20,169 nt of DNA from Neisseria lactamica (lineage in GTDB: Bacteria > Pseudomonadota > Gammaproteobacteria > Burkholderiales > Neisseriaceae), in assembly GCA_001067655.1 (NCBI GenBank), contig JUNU01000078.1:1-20169 (forward strand), given 5' to 3'. A program made the translations under genes and the position numbers. Below are positions 1 through 6,079 of this stretch, piece by piece. Below the pieces are notes generated by a model, which worked only from the letters and a program-made list of their open reading frames with translations, ran no database searches and was not told where the DNA came from. Position 1 is the stretch's first letter, and each line of letters opens with the position of its first letter.

Positions 1-74
1 CAGCACCTTAGAGAATCGTTCTCTTTGAGCTAAGGCGAGGCAACGCCGTACTGGGTTAAAGTTAATCCACTATA
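1..74. repeat. Correia repeat enclosed element (CREE/NEMIS), right part, cut by window edge
   Basis: The block runs from the CAGCACCTTAGAGAATCG segment through GGCGAGGCAACGCCGTACTGG and ends with GTTAATCCACTATA. This order matches the right half of the neisserial Correia element, a short non-autonomous TA-inserting repeat whose terminal inverted repeat reads TATAGTGGATTAA on the other strand. The left half lies outside the window. The terminal TATA at 71-74 would contain the TA target duplication. Such elements can carry promoters or be processed by RNase III. Nothing coding is visible. Confidence 0.9.
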
Positions 75-80
75 AAAACC

Positions 81-119
81 AAAAAGGTCGTCTGAAACCG
101 GATTTCAGACGACCTTTTT
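81..119. terminator. Inverted DUS pair, terminator of the cytochrome c' gene
   Basis: AAAAAGGTCGTCTGAAA pairs with TTTCAGACGACCTTTTT across a 5-nt loop, so both arms are complete 12-mer uptake sequences. The run of five A on the left becomes a U-tract for minus-strand transcripts, and the five T on the right serve plus-strand transcripts. It lies just past the stop of the minus-strand gene ending at 138 and probably terminates it. Confidence 0.85.
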
Positions 120-137
120 GTGTTTCTGCGCAGCGGT

Positions 138-596
138 TTATTCTTCCGGAGCGCGGAAGGTGTCGTGGCAGGATTTGCAGCTTGCGCCGGTTTCGCTGTA
201 AGCGGCTTTGATTTCTTCCAGCTTGCCGGTTTGTGCGGCGGCGTTCAGTTTCTCAACGGCTGCGGCGAATTTGTCTTCTTCGGCTTTGAATTTAGCCGCA
301 TCAGACCAAACCGCAGGCAGGGCGCGGCCGTTGCCTTTGTCGTCAGATTGGAAGAAAGTGAAAGGTTTTTTGCTGCTTTCGGCAAAAGTCGCCGCAGCCT
401 GCTTGAATTTCTCTACGTCGTAAGGCTCTTCGCCTTTTACCATTTTGCCCATGCCGGAGAATTCGGGCATCATGGATTTGAACGCAGTGGTACGGTCTTC
501 GGAGATCGGGCCTTTGGGTTGCGCGGGTGCGCCGCCACCGCAGGCGGCAAGGGTCAGGGCAGCGAGCAGCGCCGCTGAGAAGAGTTTGGTATTCAT
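138..596 (-). CDS. cycP: Cytochrome c' (class II c-type haem lipoprotein)
   Basis: A 152-residue precursor. Residues 1-19 form a lipoprotein signal ending TLAAC, with C19 as the lipidated cysteine, so the protein should be membrane-anchored in the periplasm. The single haem motif CKSCH is at 140-144, near the C terminus, which is the hallmark of class II cytochromes c'. The middle is rich in Lys/Ala/Glu helices, as expected for a four-helix bundle. Known neisserial cytochrome c' binds nitric oxide and helps protect against it during denitrification; that role is inferred here from the family. The start at 596 is preferred over an upstream in-frame ATG at 632 because AGGA lies about 9 nt upstream and the lipobox is then correctly placed. 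The gene is divergent from the dehydrogenase and followed by a DUS terminator. Confidence 0.87.
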   Translation of the reverse strand: MNTKLFSAALLAALTLAACGGGAPAQPKGPISEDRTTAFKSMMPEFSGMGKMVKGEEPYDVEKFKQAAATFAESSKKPFTFFQSDDKGNGRALPAVWSDAAKFKAEEDKFAAAVEKLNAAAQTGKLEEIKAAYSETGASCKSCHDTFRAPEE

Positions 597-634
597 GGCT
601 TTTGTGTCCTGTGATAGTATTTTGTTATTCATAT

Positions 635-668
635 TTTTCAGACGACGTCCGAAGAGGTCGTCTGAAAA
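635..668. repeat. Imperfect inverted DUS pair in a divergent promoter region
   Basis: TTTTCAGACGACGT (one base off the DUS reverse complement) faces a perfect AGGTCGTCTGAA at 655-666. Together they can form a hairpin of about 11 bp with a short loop. Unlike the other pairs in the window it lies between two 5' ends, upstream of both the cytochrome c' gene and the dehydrogenase, so it is not an ordinary end-of-gene terminator. Confidence 0.75.
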
Positions 669-722
669 GTTGCAATCATACCTGAAATGGGTTTACAAAA
701 CGAGAAAAGAAAGGAAATAGTT

Positions 723-1550
723 ATGGCGATTTTGGTTACCGGCGCGTCAGCAGGTTTCGGTGAGGCGATGTGCCGCACGTTTGCGCAGGCCGGTTATTTT
801 GTTATCGGTGCGGCGCGGCGCGGCGAGAAACTGCAGGCATTGGCGGCTGAATTGGGCGAGCGGTTTTATCCTTTGGAAATGGACGTTTCGCGTACCGAGT
901 CGATACGCAACGCGCTCGACAGCCTGCCTGAAAATTTTGCCGAAATCGATTGCCTGATCAACAACGCCGGATTGGCGTTGGGTTTGGAAACGGCGGACAA
1001 AGCAGATTTCGGCGATTGGGAAACCATGATTCAAACGAACATCGTCGGTCTGACTTTCCTGACGCGCCAAATCCTGCCGCAAATGGCGGAGCGCAAGCAA
1101 GGCTATATCATGAATCTGGGTTCGATTGCCGGCAGCTATGCCTACGAGGGCAGCAACGTGTACGGCGCGACCAAGGCGTTTGTGCGCCAGTTCAGCATGA
1201 ACCTGCGCGCGGAATTGGCGGATAAAAACATCCGCGTCACCAACATCGAGCCGGGTTTGTGCGGCGGTACCGAGTTTTCCAACGTCCGCTTTAAGGGCGA
1301 TGACGAGCGGGCGGAAAAGGTTTATGAGAACGTCGAATCCATCCGGCCGCAAGACATCGCGGATACGGTTTTGTGGCTCTATCAGCGTCCGGCGCACATG
1401 AACGTCAACTCCATCGAAATCATGCCCGTCGCCCAAACCTTTGCCGGTATGAAAGTCATCCGCAATACGCTGCCCGTGCCCGCACAGGCGGAGAGTTTCG
1501 AGAAACAGAGTATGTCTTTGTTTGCACGGATTAAGTCGTGGTTCAAATAG
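723..1550 (+). CDS. ydfG: YdfG-type NAD(P)-dependent short-chain dehydrogenase/reductase
   Basis: A 275-residue classical SDR. The cofactor motif TGASAGFG is at 6-13, NNAG at 80-83, the catalytic Ser at 134, and Tyr147 and Lys151 lie in YGATK. The stretches EPGLCGGTEFSNVRFKGDD and GLALG near residue 84 closely match my memory of Escherichia coli YdfG, which reduces 3-hydroxy acid/malonic semialdehyde-type substrates and oxidises serine and allo-threonine. The E. coli protein is about 248 residues; this one has roughly 27 extra residues at the C terminus (ending in a basic SLFARIKSWFK tail). The ATG at 723 is chosen because AAGGAAA lies just upstream; an in-frame ATG at 687 has no such site. 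Cytoplasmic; the true substrate is not shown by sequence. Confidence 0.88.
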   Translation: MAILVTGASAGFGEAMCRTFAQAGYFVIGAARRGEKLQALAAELGERFYPLEMDVSRTESIRNALDSLPENFAEIDCLINNAGLALGLETADKADFGDWETMIQTNIVGLTFLTRQILPQMAERKQGYIMNLGSIAGSYAYEGSNVYGATKAFVRQFSMNLRAELADKNIRVTNIEPGLCGGTEFSNVRFKGDDERAEKVYENVESIRPQDIADTVLWLYQRPAHMNVNSIEIMPVAQTFAGMKVIRNTLPVPAQAESFEKQSMSLFARIKSWFK

Positions 1551-1567
1551 GCAGATTGGATGGGATG

Positions 1568-1605
1568 GGGTCGTCTGAACGGTGGCGCTCGGGTTCAGAC
1601 GACCT
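1568..1605. terminator. Inverted DUS pair after ydfG
   Basis: GGTCGTCTGAAC (1569-1580) pairs with GTTCAGACGACC (1593-1604) around a 12-nt GC-rich loop. It lies 18 nt past the dehydrogenase stop. There is no T-tract after it, so it may be a weak or factor-assisted terminator, or mainly an mRNA 3' stabiliser. Confidence 0.6.
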
Positions 1606-1630
1606 CCGAATATCTGCATCTTACTAAACA

Positions 1631-1645
1631 CGTTATAATATAATC
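1631..1645 (+). promoter_or_regulatory. Zur-box-like operator overlapping the -10 region of zur
   Basis: CGTTATAATATAATC matches 12 of 15 positions of the Zur-type palindrome TGTTATDNHATAACA as I recall it, including the core GTTATANNATAA. Two overlapping TATAAT hexamers (1634-1639 and 1639-1644) lie inside it, so a bound repressor would cover the -10 element. No convincing -35 hexamer was seen. The site is 39 nt upstream of the zur start, suggesting zinc-dependent autoregulation. Confidence 0.55.
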
Positions 1646-1664
1646 CTTTCCATTCAGAATTTTA

Positions 1665-1676
1665 AGGTCGTCTGAA
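1665..1676 (+). repeat. Single DUS in the zur leader
   Basis: A perfect AGGTCGTCTGAA sits 7 nt before the zur ATG. It occupies the place where a Shine-Dalgarno would be, and no better ribosome-binding site is visible. Confidence 0.9.
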
Positions 1677-1683
1677 AGCCTTT

Positions 1684-2160
1684 ATGAAACACGCAATCAA
1701 ACAAAAAATCCTCGAACAGGCACGCCGTGACGGCGTACAGGTAACCGCTTTGCGAGAGCAGGTACTCGATATCGTTTTGCAGCAAAGCGGCGTGATTAAA
1801 GCCTACAACGTCTTGTCGCAGATGCAGCAGCAAAGCGAGGGCGTGGTTGCGCCGCCGACGGCCTACCGCGCCCTTGATTTTTGGGCGGAGCAGGGCGTTT
1901 TACACAAAGTGGCGGCGGTCAACGGCTATATTTTGTGCAGCCATGCGCAGCACGAGTGCAACGACCATTGCCACGACCACGAAGAAGCCGAAGCGCACCA
2001 CAGCGCGTTTATTTTGGTCTGCACCGAATGCGGCACGGCGGATGAGCAAACCCTGAGCCACGAATGGGCGGCACTGCGCGCAGGCGTTGCCGAAAGCGGC
2101 TTTGCGCTGAAAGAAGAACACGTTGTTTTAACTGGAATCTGTAAAAAATGTCAGAAGTGA
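1684..2160 (+). CDS. zur: Fur-family transcriptional regulator, zinc-uptake regulator Zur
   Basis: 158 residues. The N-terminal winged helix (about 1-78) includes AYNVLSQM and the recognition-helix segment PPTAYRALDFWAEQGVLHKV, which closely matches E. coli Zur (PPTVYRALDF). The C-terminal dimerisation domain has the structural zinc pairs CTEC (113, 116) and CKKC (153, 156). Between the domains, residues 85-106 hold a His/Cys/Asp-rich insert with Cys85, His87, His90, Cys92 and several more His, longer than the sensory-site region I remember for E. coli Zur. The predicted role is Zn(II)-dependent repression of zinc uptake and zinc-sparing genes. The next gene, a COG0523 GTPase typical of Zur regulons, overlaps it by 13 nt. 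The start has only a poor Shine-Dalgarno. Confidence in Fur family is very high, and in Zur rather than Fur or PerR high. Confidence 0.88.
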   Translation: MKHAIKQKILEQARRDGVQVTALREQVLDIVLQQSGVIKAYNVLSQMQQQSEGVVAPPTAYRALDFWAEQGVLHKVAAVNGYILCSHAQHECNDHCHDHEEAEAHHSAFILVCTECGTADEQTLSHEWAALRAGVAESGFALKEEHVVLTGICKKCQK

Positions 2161-3077
2161 AAAAAACCAAAGTCCACCTGATTTCAGGTTTTCTGGGAAC
2201 AGGCAAAACCACCGCGCTTAAAAGCCTGATGGAACAGAAAGACCCGAACGAAAAATGGGTCATCATCGTCAACGAGTTCGGCGAAATCGGCATTGACGGC
2301 GCGGTATTGAGCGACAACGGCATCCCTGTGGCAGAAATAGCCGGCGGCTGTTTATGCTGCACCGCCGGTCCGCAAATGGGTGTAACCGTGCAGAAAATGC
2401 TGCGCGATGCCAAACCCGACCGCCTGATGATTGAGGCAAGCGGACTGGCGCACGCCGCCAGCGTCATCGACGAATTGAAAGCCAAACCGCTGGACAGCCT
2501 TTTGGAAATCGGTGCCGTCTTTACCGTTGTCGATCCGCGCCAGTTCATCAACCCCGATTACGCGCAGCAGGCATTGTATAAAGACCAAATCGGCATCTGC
2601 GACGTATTGGTCGCCAGCAAAACCGATTTATGCACCCCCGAACAGCTTGCCGAATTTCACGACAAAGCGGCAAAACTGTTTCCGCCCAAAGCCAAAGTGG
2701 TCGAAGTCCAAAACGCACAACTCGACATCCAATGGCTCGACATTCCCGTCATCGAAAAATCACGCTACCGCCTCAAAGCCCTGCCGGACAACACCATGGG
2801 CTTCCAGTCGCAAGGTTTCACTTTCCCCGCCGGACGCGATTTTGACGGCGAAAAGCTGACCAACTTCTTCAACGACCTGCCCAAATTCACAGAAGGCCTC
2901 GTCCGCGCCAAAGGCGTGTTCCAAGTGCTCGGTACATGGGTGTGGCTCAACTGGGTGGACGGGCAATGGGGCGCCAACCAAGTCTCATGGCGGCGCGACT
3001 CGCGCTTCGAGCTGATTGCCAAATCATTTGACGCGGATTTGATTGAGAAGAAATTGCAAGAGGCTTTGGAGAAATAA
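2148..3077 (+). CDS. yeiR: COG0523/G3E-family GTPase, YeiR-type zinc chaperone candidate
   Basis: 309 residues. The P-loop GFLGTGKT is at 14-21, followed by PNEKWVIIVNEFGEIGIDG, nearly the same as the E. coli YeiR segment I recall. The metal-binding CxCC motif (CLCC) is at 68-71, a G3-like EASG at 96-99, and a G4-like SKTD at 157-160. The region from about 210 to the end is the CobW C-terminal domain. Family members hydrolyse GTP and bind zinc through CxCC; several are induced by zinc starvation and are proposed to deliver zinc to client enzymes. The gene starts inside the end of zur (13-nt overlap, different frame), implying translational coupling. It does not have the long His-rich tail seen in some relatives. 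Cytoplasmic. The exact client is unknown. Confidence 0.87.
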   Translation: MSEVKKTKVHLISGFLGTGKTTALKSLMEQKDPNEKWVIIVNEFGEIGIDGAVLSDNGIPVAEIAGGCLCCTAGPQMGVTVQKMLRDAKPDRLMIEASGLAHAASVIDELKAKPLDSLLEIGAVFTVVDPRQFINPDYAQQALYKDQIGICDVLVASKTDLCTPEQLAEFHDKAAKLFPPKAKVVEVQNAQLDIQWLDIPVIEKSRYRLKALPDNTMGFQSQGFTFPAGRDFDGEKLTNFFNDLPKFTEGLVRAKGVFQVLGTWVWLNWVDGQWGANQVSWRRDSRFELIAKSFDADLIEKKLQEALEK

Positions 3078-3080
3078 GGG

Positions 3081-3092
3081 AGGTCGTCTGAA
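3081..3092 (+). repeat. Single DUS at the left border of the AT-rich cassette
   Basis: A perfect AGGTCGTCTGAA starts 3 nt after the GTPase stop codon. It is the last DUS before a gap of almost 3 kb with none, and it marks the end of GC-rich native sequence. Confidence 0.9.
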
Positions 3093-3163
3093 AAGTATTC
3101 AAAAGTGTAATACAAATTCATGAGATGATTTCTATTATATTATTTTTAAGGGATTTTTTGATT

Positions 3164-4375
3164 ATGGACCATTCGGTTTTTTTAAAAAAGGTCATACTAA
3201 GAAATTACAAAAGTATTGGTTATTGCAATGTTAACTTAGGAGCTTTGACTTATTTGGTAGGTGGAAATGGGTCAGGAAAAAGTAATTTTTTAGATGCCCT
3301 GCACCTAGTACGGGATGCATTAAATGGTTCTCTTGAAAATGCATTGAATGAGCGAGGTGGTTTAAATGAAGTGCGACGTCGTTCAAGTGGGCATCCTACT
3401 CACTTTGGTATCCGTTTAGAATTTGTTTTGCCTGATGGGAAAACAGGTCATTTTGCTTTTGACGTGGGGGCATTAAAAGATCGTGGTTATGAGGTAAAAA
3501 CCGAAGAATGTGTAATAAGTGGAATAGGTAAAGGACCGTTTTATAGAATTAATCGGGGAAAGCTTAAGGATACTAGTGAATCTACTTTTCCAGCTATTAC
3601 CACTGATAGATTGGCATTAGTAGCTGTTTCTGGATTGCGAGCATTCAGAGACGTTTTCGATGCATTATCCTCAATGAGTTTTTACAGTTTAAACCCGGAT
3701 ACGATGAAAGAATTACAAAAACCCCAAGACGGGCAGTTGCTGAAATTCTCAGGAGAAAATATTGCTAGTGTAATCGGTCATTTAGAACGAATATCAAACA
3801 AAACACAGATAGAGAACATTGAAAAATATTTACAGCTCGTAGTGCCTATGGTGCATGGCGTAGAACGTAAGCAGATTGGTCCTATGGAAACATTGGAATT
3901 TAGACAAGAAATGGCAGGAGCTAGACACCCTTGGCGTTTTTTAGCTCAGAATATGTCAGATGGGACATTGCGTGCACTTGGTATCCTTACTGCTTTGTTT
4001 CAAAGGAATAATGATTATTCTCCCACTTTAGTTGCTATAGAAGAGCCAGAGACTGCTCTGCATCCAGCAGCAAGTACGGCTTTGAGAGAAGCATTGTTTG
4101 CGGCAGCAAAGGAAACACAAATTATAGTAACCAGCCATAGCCCTGATCTTCTTGATGATACGGATATTTCTCCTAATCAAATTTTAACTGTTACATCAAA
4201 AGGTGGTGAGACATATATTGCTCCGCTTGACCAGGCATCTAGGGAGATGATAAGAAAACATCTTTTTTCTGCTGGTGAATTGCTAAGATTGAATCAACTA
4301 GCTCCAGATAGTGAATATTTAGAAAACCAATTTAATGGTAAGCAAGATGATCTATTTGGAGAAATAATGGAATGA
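3164..4375 (+). CDS. AAA family ATPase (SMC/OLD-like, AAA_21 type), candidate defence protein
   Basis: 403 residues. The N terminus LKKVILRNYKSIG is the usual opening of OLD/RecF-like ABC ATPases. Walker A GGNGSGKS is at 33-40, an ABC-signature-like MSDGT at 264-268, Walker B VAIEEPE at 290-296, and a switch histidine at 325 in SHSPDLLDD. No nuclease domain is fused to it. The ATG at 3164 has AAGGGA about 10 nt upstream; an earlier in-frame ATG at 3125 has none. The next gene overlaps by 4 nt (ATGA) and encodes a TOPRIM-like protein, so the pair resembles split OLD or PARIS-like ATPase/effector modules. Base composition is low (22 of 60 G+C at 3241-3300, against 38 of 60 at 9421-9480), indicating recent transfer. 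I cannot name a published system for it. ATPase call is secure; the defence role is inferred. Confidence 0.85.
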   Translation: MDHSVFLKKVILRNYKSIGYCNVNLGALTYLVGGNGSGKSNFLDALHLVRDALNGSLENALNERGGLNEVRRRSSGHPTHFGIRLEFVLPDGKTGHFAFDVGALKDRGYEVKTEECVISGIGKGPFYRINRGKLKDTSESTFPAITTDRLALVAVSGLRAFRDVFDALSSMSFYSLNPDTMKELQKPQDGQLLKFSGENIASVIGHLERISNKTQIENIEKYLQLVVPMVHGVERKQIGPMETLEFRQEMAGARHPWRFLAQNMSDGTLRALGILTALFQRNNDYSPTLVAIEEPETALHPAASTALREALFAAAKETQIIVTSHSPDLLDDTDISPNQILTVTSKGGETYIAPLDQASREMIRKHLFSAGELLRLNQLAPDSEYLENQFNGKQDDLFGEIME

Positions 4376-4965
4376 AAATTGCTTGTATTGTTGAAGGGCA
4401 AGGTGAAGTCAAAGCTTTACCAGTCCTATTAAAAAGATTACATACATGGAAAACATCTGATTTATCTTATCCAATTATTGAAGAACCTATTAGAGTAAAA
4501 AGAGATCAATTTATCAACAAACATGATGAGTTCAGACGATATTTACAACTTGCTGCCGCAAAGTGTGGAAATGAGGGGTGGATCTTAATATTGTTAGATG
4601 CTGACGATGATTGTCCTGCGGATTTGGGAGCGAAAATTCTACAACGTGCAAAACAATGCATTCCTCACCGCCCAATCTCTGTTGTTTTAGCAAATATGGA
4701 ATTTGAAGCTTGGTTCATAGCTTCTGCAGAATCATTAAACGGGAAACATGGTTTTGAATTTAATCCTGAAGAGGTTATAGAGGCCGAACGAGTCAGAAAC
4801 GCAAAAGGATGGATTAAAAACCATATGTCAACAAATTCTTATGGGGAAACAACAGAGCAGCCAGCATTCGTGCGAGAGATGAATTTACAACAAGCCTTTT
4901 CTAACAGTCGCTCTTTCCGAAAATTATGTTCGGAATGGGAAAAACAAATGCGAAGTCATGTTTGA
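4372..4965 (+). CDS. DUF4276-like, TOPRIM-type protein partnered with the AAA ATPase
   Basis: 197 residues, no signal peptide or membrane segment. The N terminus MKIACIVEGQGEVKALPVLL carries the TOPRIM-like acidic motif (E8, E12). A hydrophobic strand then ends in DADDD at 76-80, giving the DxD motif, and NMEFEAWF at 108-115 supplies further conserved acids. This order fits DUF4276, a family I recall as TOPRIM-related and often next to AAA ATPases. TOPRIM domains in OLD-type proteins cleave nucleic acid using divalent metal. The start codon lies inside the ATPase stop (ATGA), so translation is coupled. It is very AT-rich (16 of 60 G+C at 4441-4500). The stop codon is contiguous with the Shine-Dalgarno of yejB. 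Nuclease activity is inferred, not shown; a non-nuclease regulatory TOPRIM is possible. Confidence 0.75.
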   Translation: MKIACIVEGQGEVKALPVLLKRLHTWKTSDLSYPIIEEPIRVKRDQFINKHDEFRRYLQLAAAKCGNEGWILILLDADDDCPADLGAKILQRAKQCIPHRPISVVLANMEFEAWFIASAESLNGKHGFEFNPEEVIEAERVRNAKGWIKNHMSTNSYGETTEQPAFVREMNLQQAFSNSRSFRKLCSEWEKQMRSHV

Positions 4966-4976
4966 GGGATATTAAT

Positions 4977-6029
4977 ATGTACCGTTACATCCTCCACCGC
5001 CTATTACTCTTAATCCCCACGCTGTTGGGGATTTTGGCGATTACTTTTGCCGTTATCCAATTCGTGCCGGGCGGACCGGTGGAGCAGATGGTGCAGCAGT
5101 TGACGCATGGTGCGGTCAGCGGCGAGACGGCGAATGCGACGGCGGGCAACATTATGAAAAACGGTAACCGCATCAGTCCGGAAGATTTGGCGGCGTTGAA
5201 TGCGCTGTACGGTTTCGATAAGCCGCCGCTGACGCGGTTTGCGGATATGGTGTGGCGGTTTGCCCATTTTGATTTGGGCAACAGTTTTTTCCATCATGAA
5301 ACCGTGTTCGAGCTGGTCAAACAGAAAATGCCGGTATCGATGAGTTTGGGCTTGTGGACGTTTTTCCTGACTTATTTGATTTGTATCCCGTTGGGCATTG
5401 CCAAGGCGGTGCGCGACGGCAGCCGTTTTGACGCGGTAACGGGGATGGTGGTGCTGGTCGGTTATACCATACCGCCGTTTGTGTTGGGTTTGGTGCTGCT
5501 GGTGTTGTTCGGCGGCGGCAGCTTTTTTGCGTGGTTCCCGCAGGGCGGTTTGGTCGGCGATGATTTCGACACGTTGTCGTGGGCGGGCAAAATTAAAGAT
5601 TATCTGTGGCACATGGCGCTGCCGATTACGGCTTCGGTGGCAGGCAGTCTGGCGGTAACGACGGTGTTGACGAAAAACGTGTTTCTTGAAGAAATCCGCC
5701 GCCAATATGTCTATACCGCCCGCGCCAAGGGCTTGCCGGAAAAGCAGATTTTGTGGAAACACGTTTTCCGCAACGCGATGATTCCGCTGATTACCGGCTT
5801 TCCCGCCGCCTTTATCGGCGCGTTTTTCACCGGCAGCCTGCTGATTGAAACTTTGTTCTCGCTCGACGGGCTGGGGCTGCTTTCCTACGAGGCGGTGATG
5901 AAGCGCGATTATCCGGTGGTGATGGGGACGCTGTATGTGTTCACGCTGATGGGTTTGCTGGCGAAATTGGTGTCGGATATTTCTTATTCGTGGATCGATC
6001 CGCGCATTCATTTCGGCGGACAGAAATAG
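4977..6029 (+). CDS. yejB: Peptide/microcin C-type ABC transporter permease YejB
   Basis: 350 residues. An N-terminal membrane segment (about 4-25) precedes a periplasmic loop containing GGPVEQ, then several hydrophobic segments between about 115 and 340. The cytoplasmic EAA loop that contacts the ATPase is TARAKGLPEKQILWKHVFRN, beginning at residue 247. YGFDKP, LWTFFLTYLICIPLGI and the end SDISYSWIDPRI strongly match E. coli YejB. It should form the membrane channel with YejE, driven by YejF, importing peptides (including microcin C-like compounds in E. coli). The ATG at 4977 has GAGGGA 7 nt upstream, overlapping the stop codon of the DUF4276 gene; a longer in-frame start at 4926 would extend into that gene and adds nothing conserved. 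The stop TAG shares its last two bases with a DUS. No yejA is present in the window. Confidence 0.92.
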   Translation: MYRYILHRLLLLIPTLLGILAITFAVIQFVPGGPVEQMVQQLTHGAVSGETANATAGNIMKNGNRISPEDLAALNALYGFDKPPLTRFADMVWRFAHFDLGNSFFHHETVFELVKQKMPVSMSLGLWTFFLTYLICIPLGIAKAVRDGSRFDAVTGMVVLVGYTIPPFVLGLVLLVLFGGGSFFAWFPQGGLVGDDFDTLSWAGKIKDYLWHMALPITASVAGSLAVTTVLTKNVFLEEIRRQYVYTARAKGLPEKQILWKHVFRNAMIPLITGFPAAFIGAFFTGSLLIETLFSLDGLGLLSYEAVMKRDYPVVMGTLYVFTLMGLLAKLVSDISYSWIDPRIHFGGQK

Positions 6030-6039
6030 GTCGTCTGAA
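6028..6039 (+). repeat. Single DUS overlapping the yejB stop codon
   Basis: AGGTCGTCTGAA starts with the AG of the yejB TAG stop codon and fills part of the yejB-yejE gap. No terminator hairpin is formed, consistent with yejB and yejE being cotranscribed. Confidence 0.9.
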
Positions 6040-6079
6040 AAAATGTTTCCGAATCATGACTGATAAACCTTTCCAAACC

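Noticed and set aside
597..640. Promoter for cytochrome c' using the DUS end as -35 (CTGAAA, 16 nt, TACTAT)
   Set aside because: Both hexamers are weak and the implied transcript start would fall almost on the Shine-Dalgarno.
747..1631. Long minus-strand open frame of 294 codons over ydfG
   Set aside because: It is antisense to a clear SDR gene with intact motifs, has no recognisable domain, and is rich in Arg/His/Gln as expected for a GC-rich shadow frame.
3125..3163. Upstream start for the AAA ATPase (13 extra residues)
   Set aside because: No Shine-Dalgarno before 3125, while AAGGGA is well placed before 3164 and the conserved N-terminal motif starts right after it.
4528..4543. Near-DUS TTCAGACGAT inside the DUF4276 gene
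   Set aside because: One base off the core and in an AT-rich coding context; a single chance match is likely.
3148..4979. Similar AGGGAT...ATG strings at both cassette borders as target-site duplications
   Set aside because: Both are simply Shine-Dalgarno plus start codon contexts; the bases between differ, so no duplication can be claimed.
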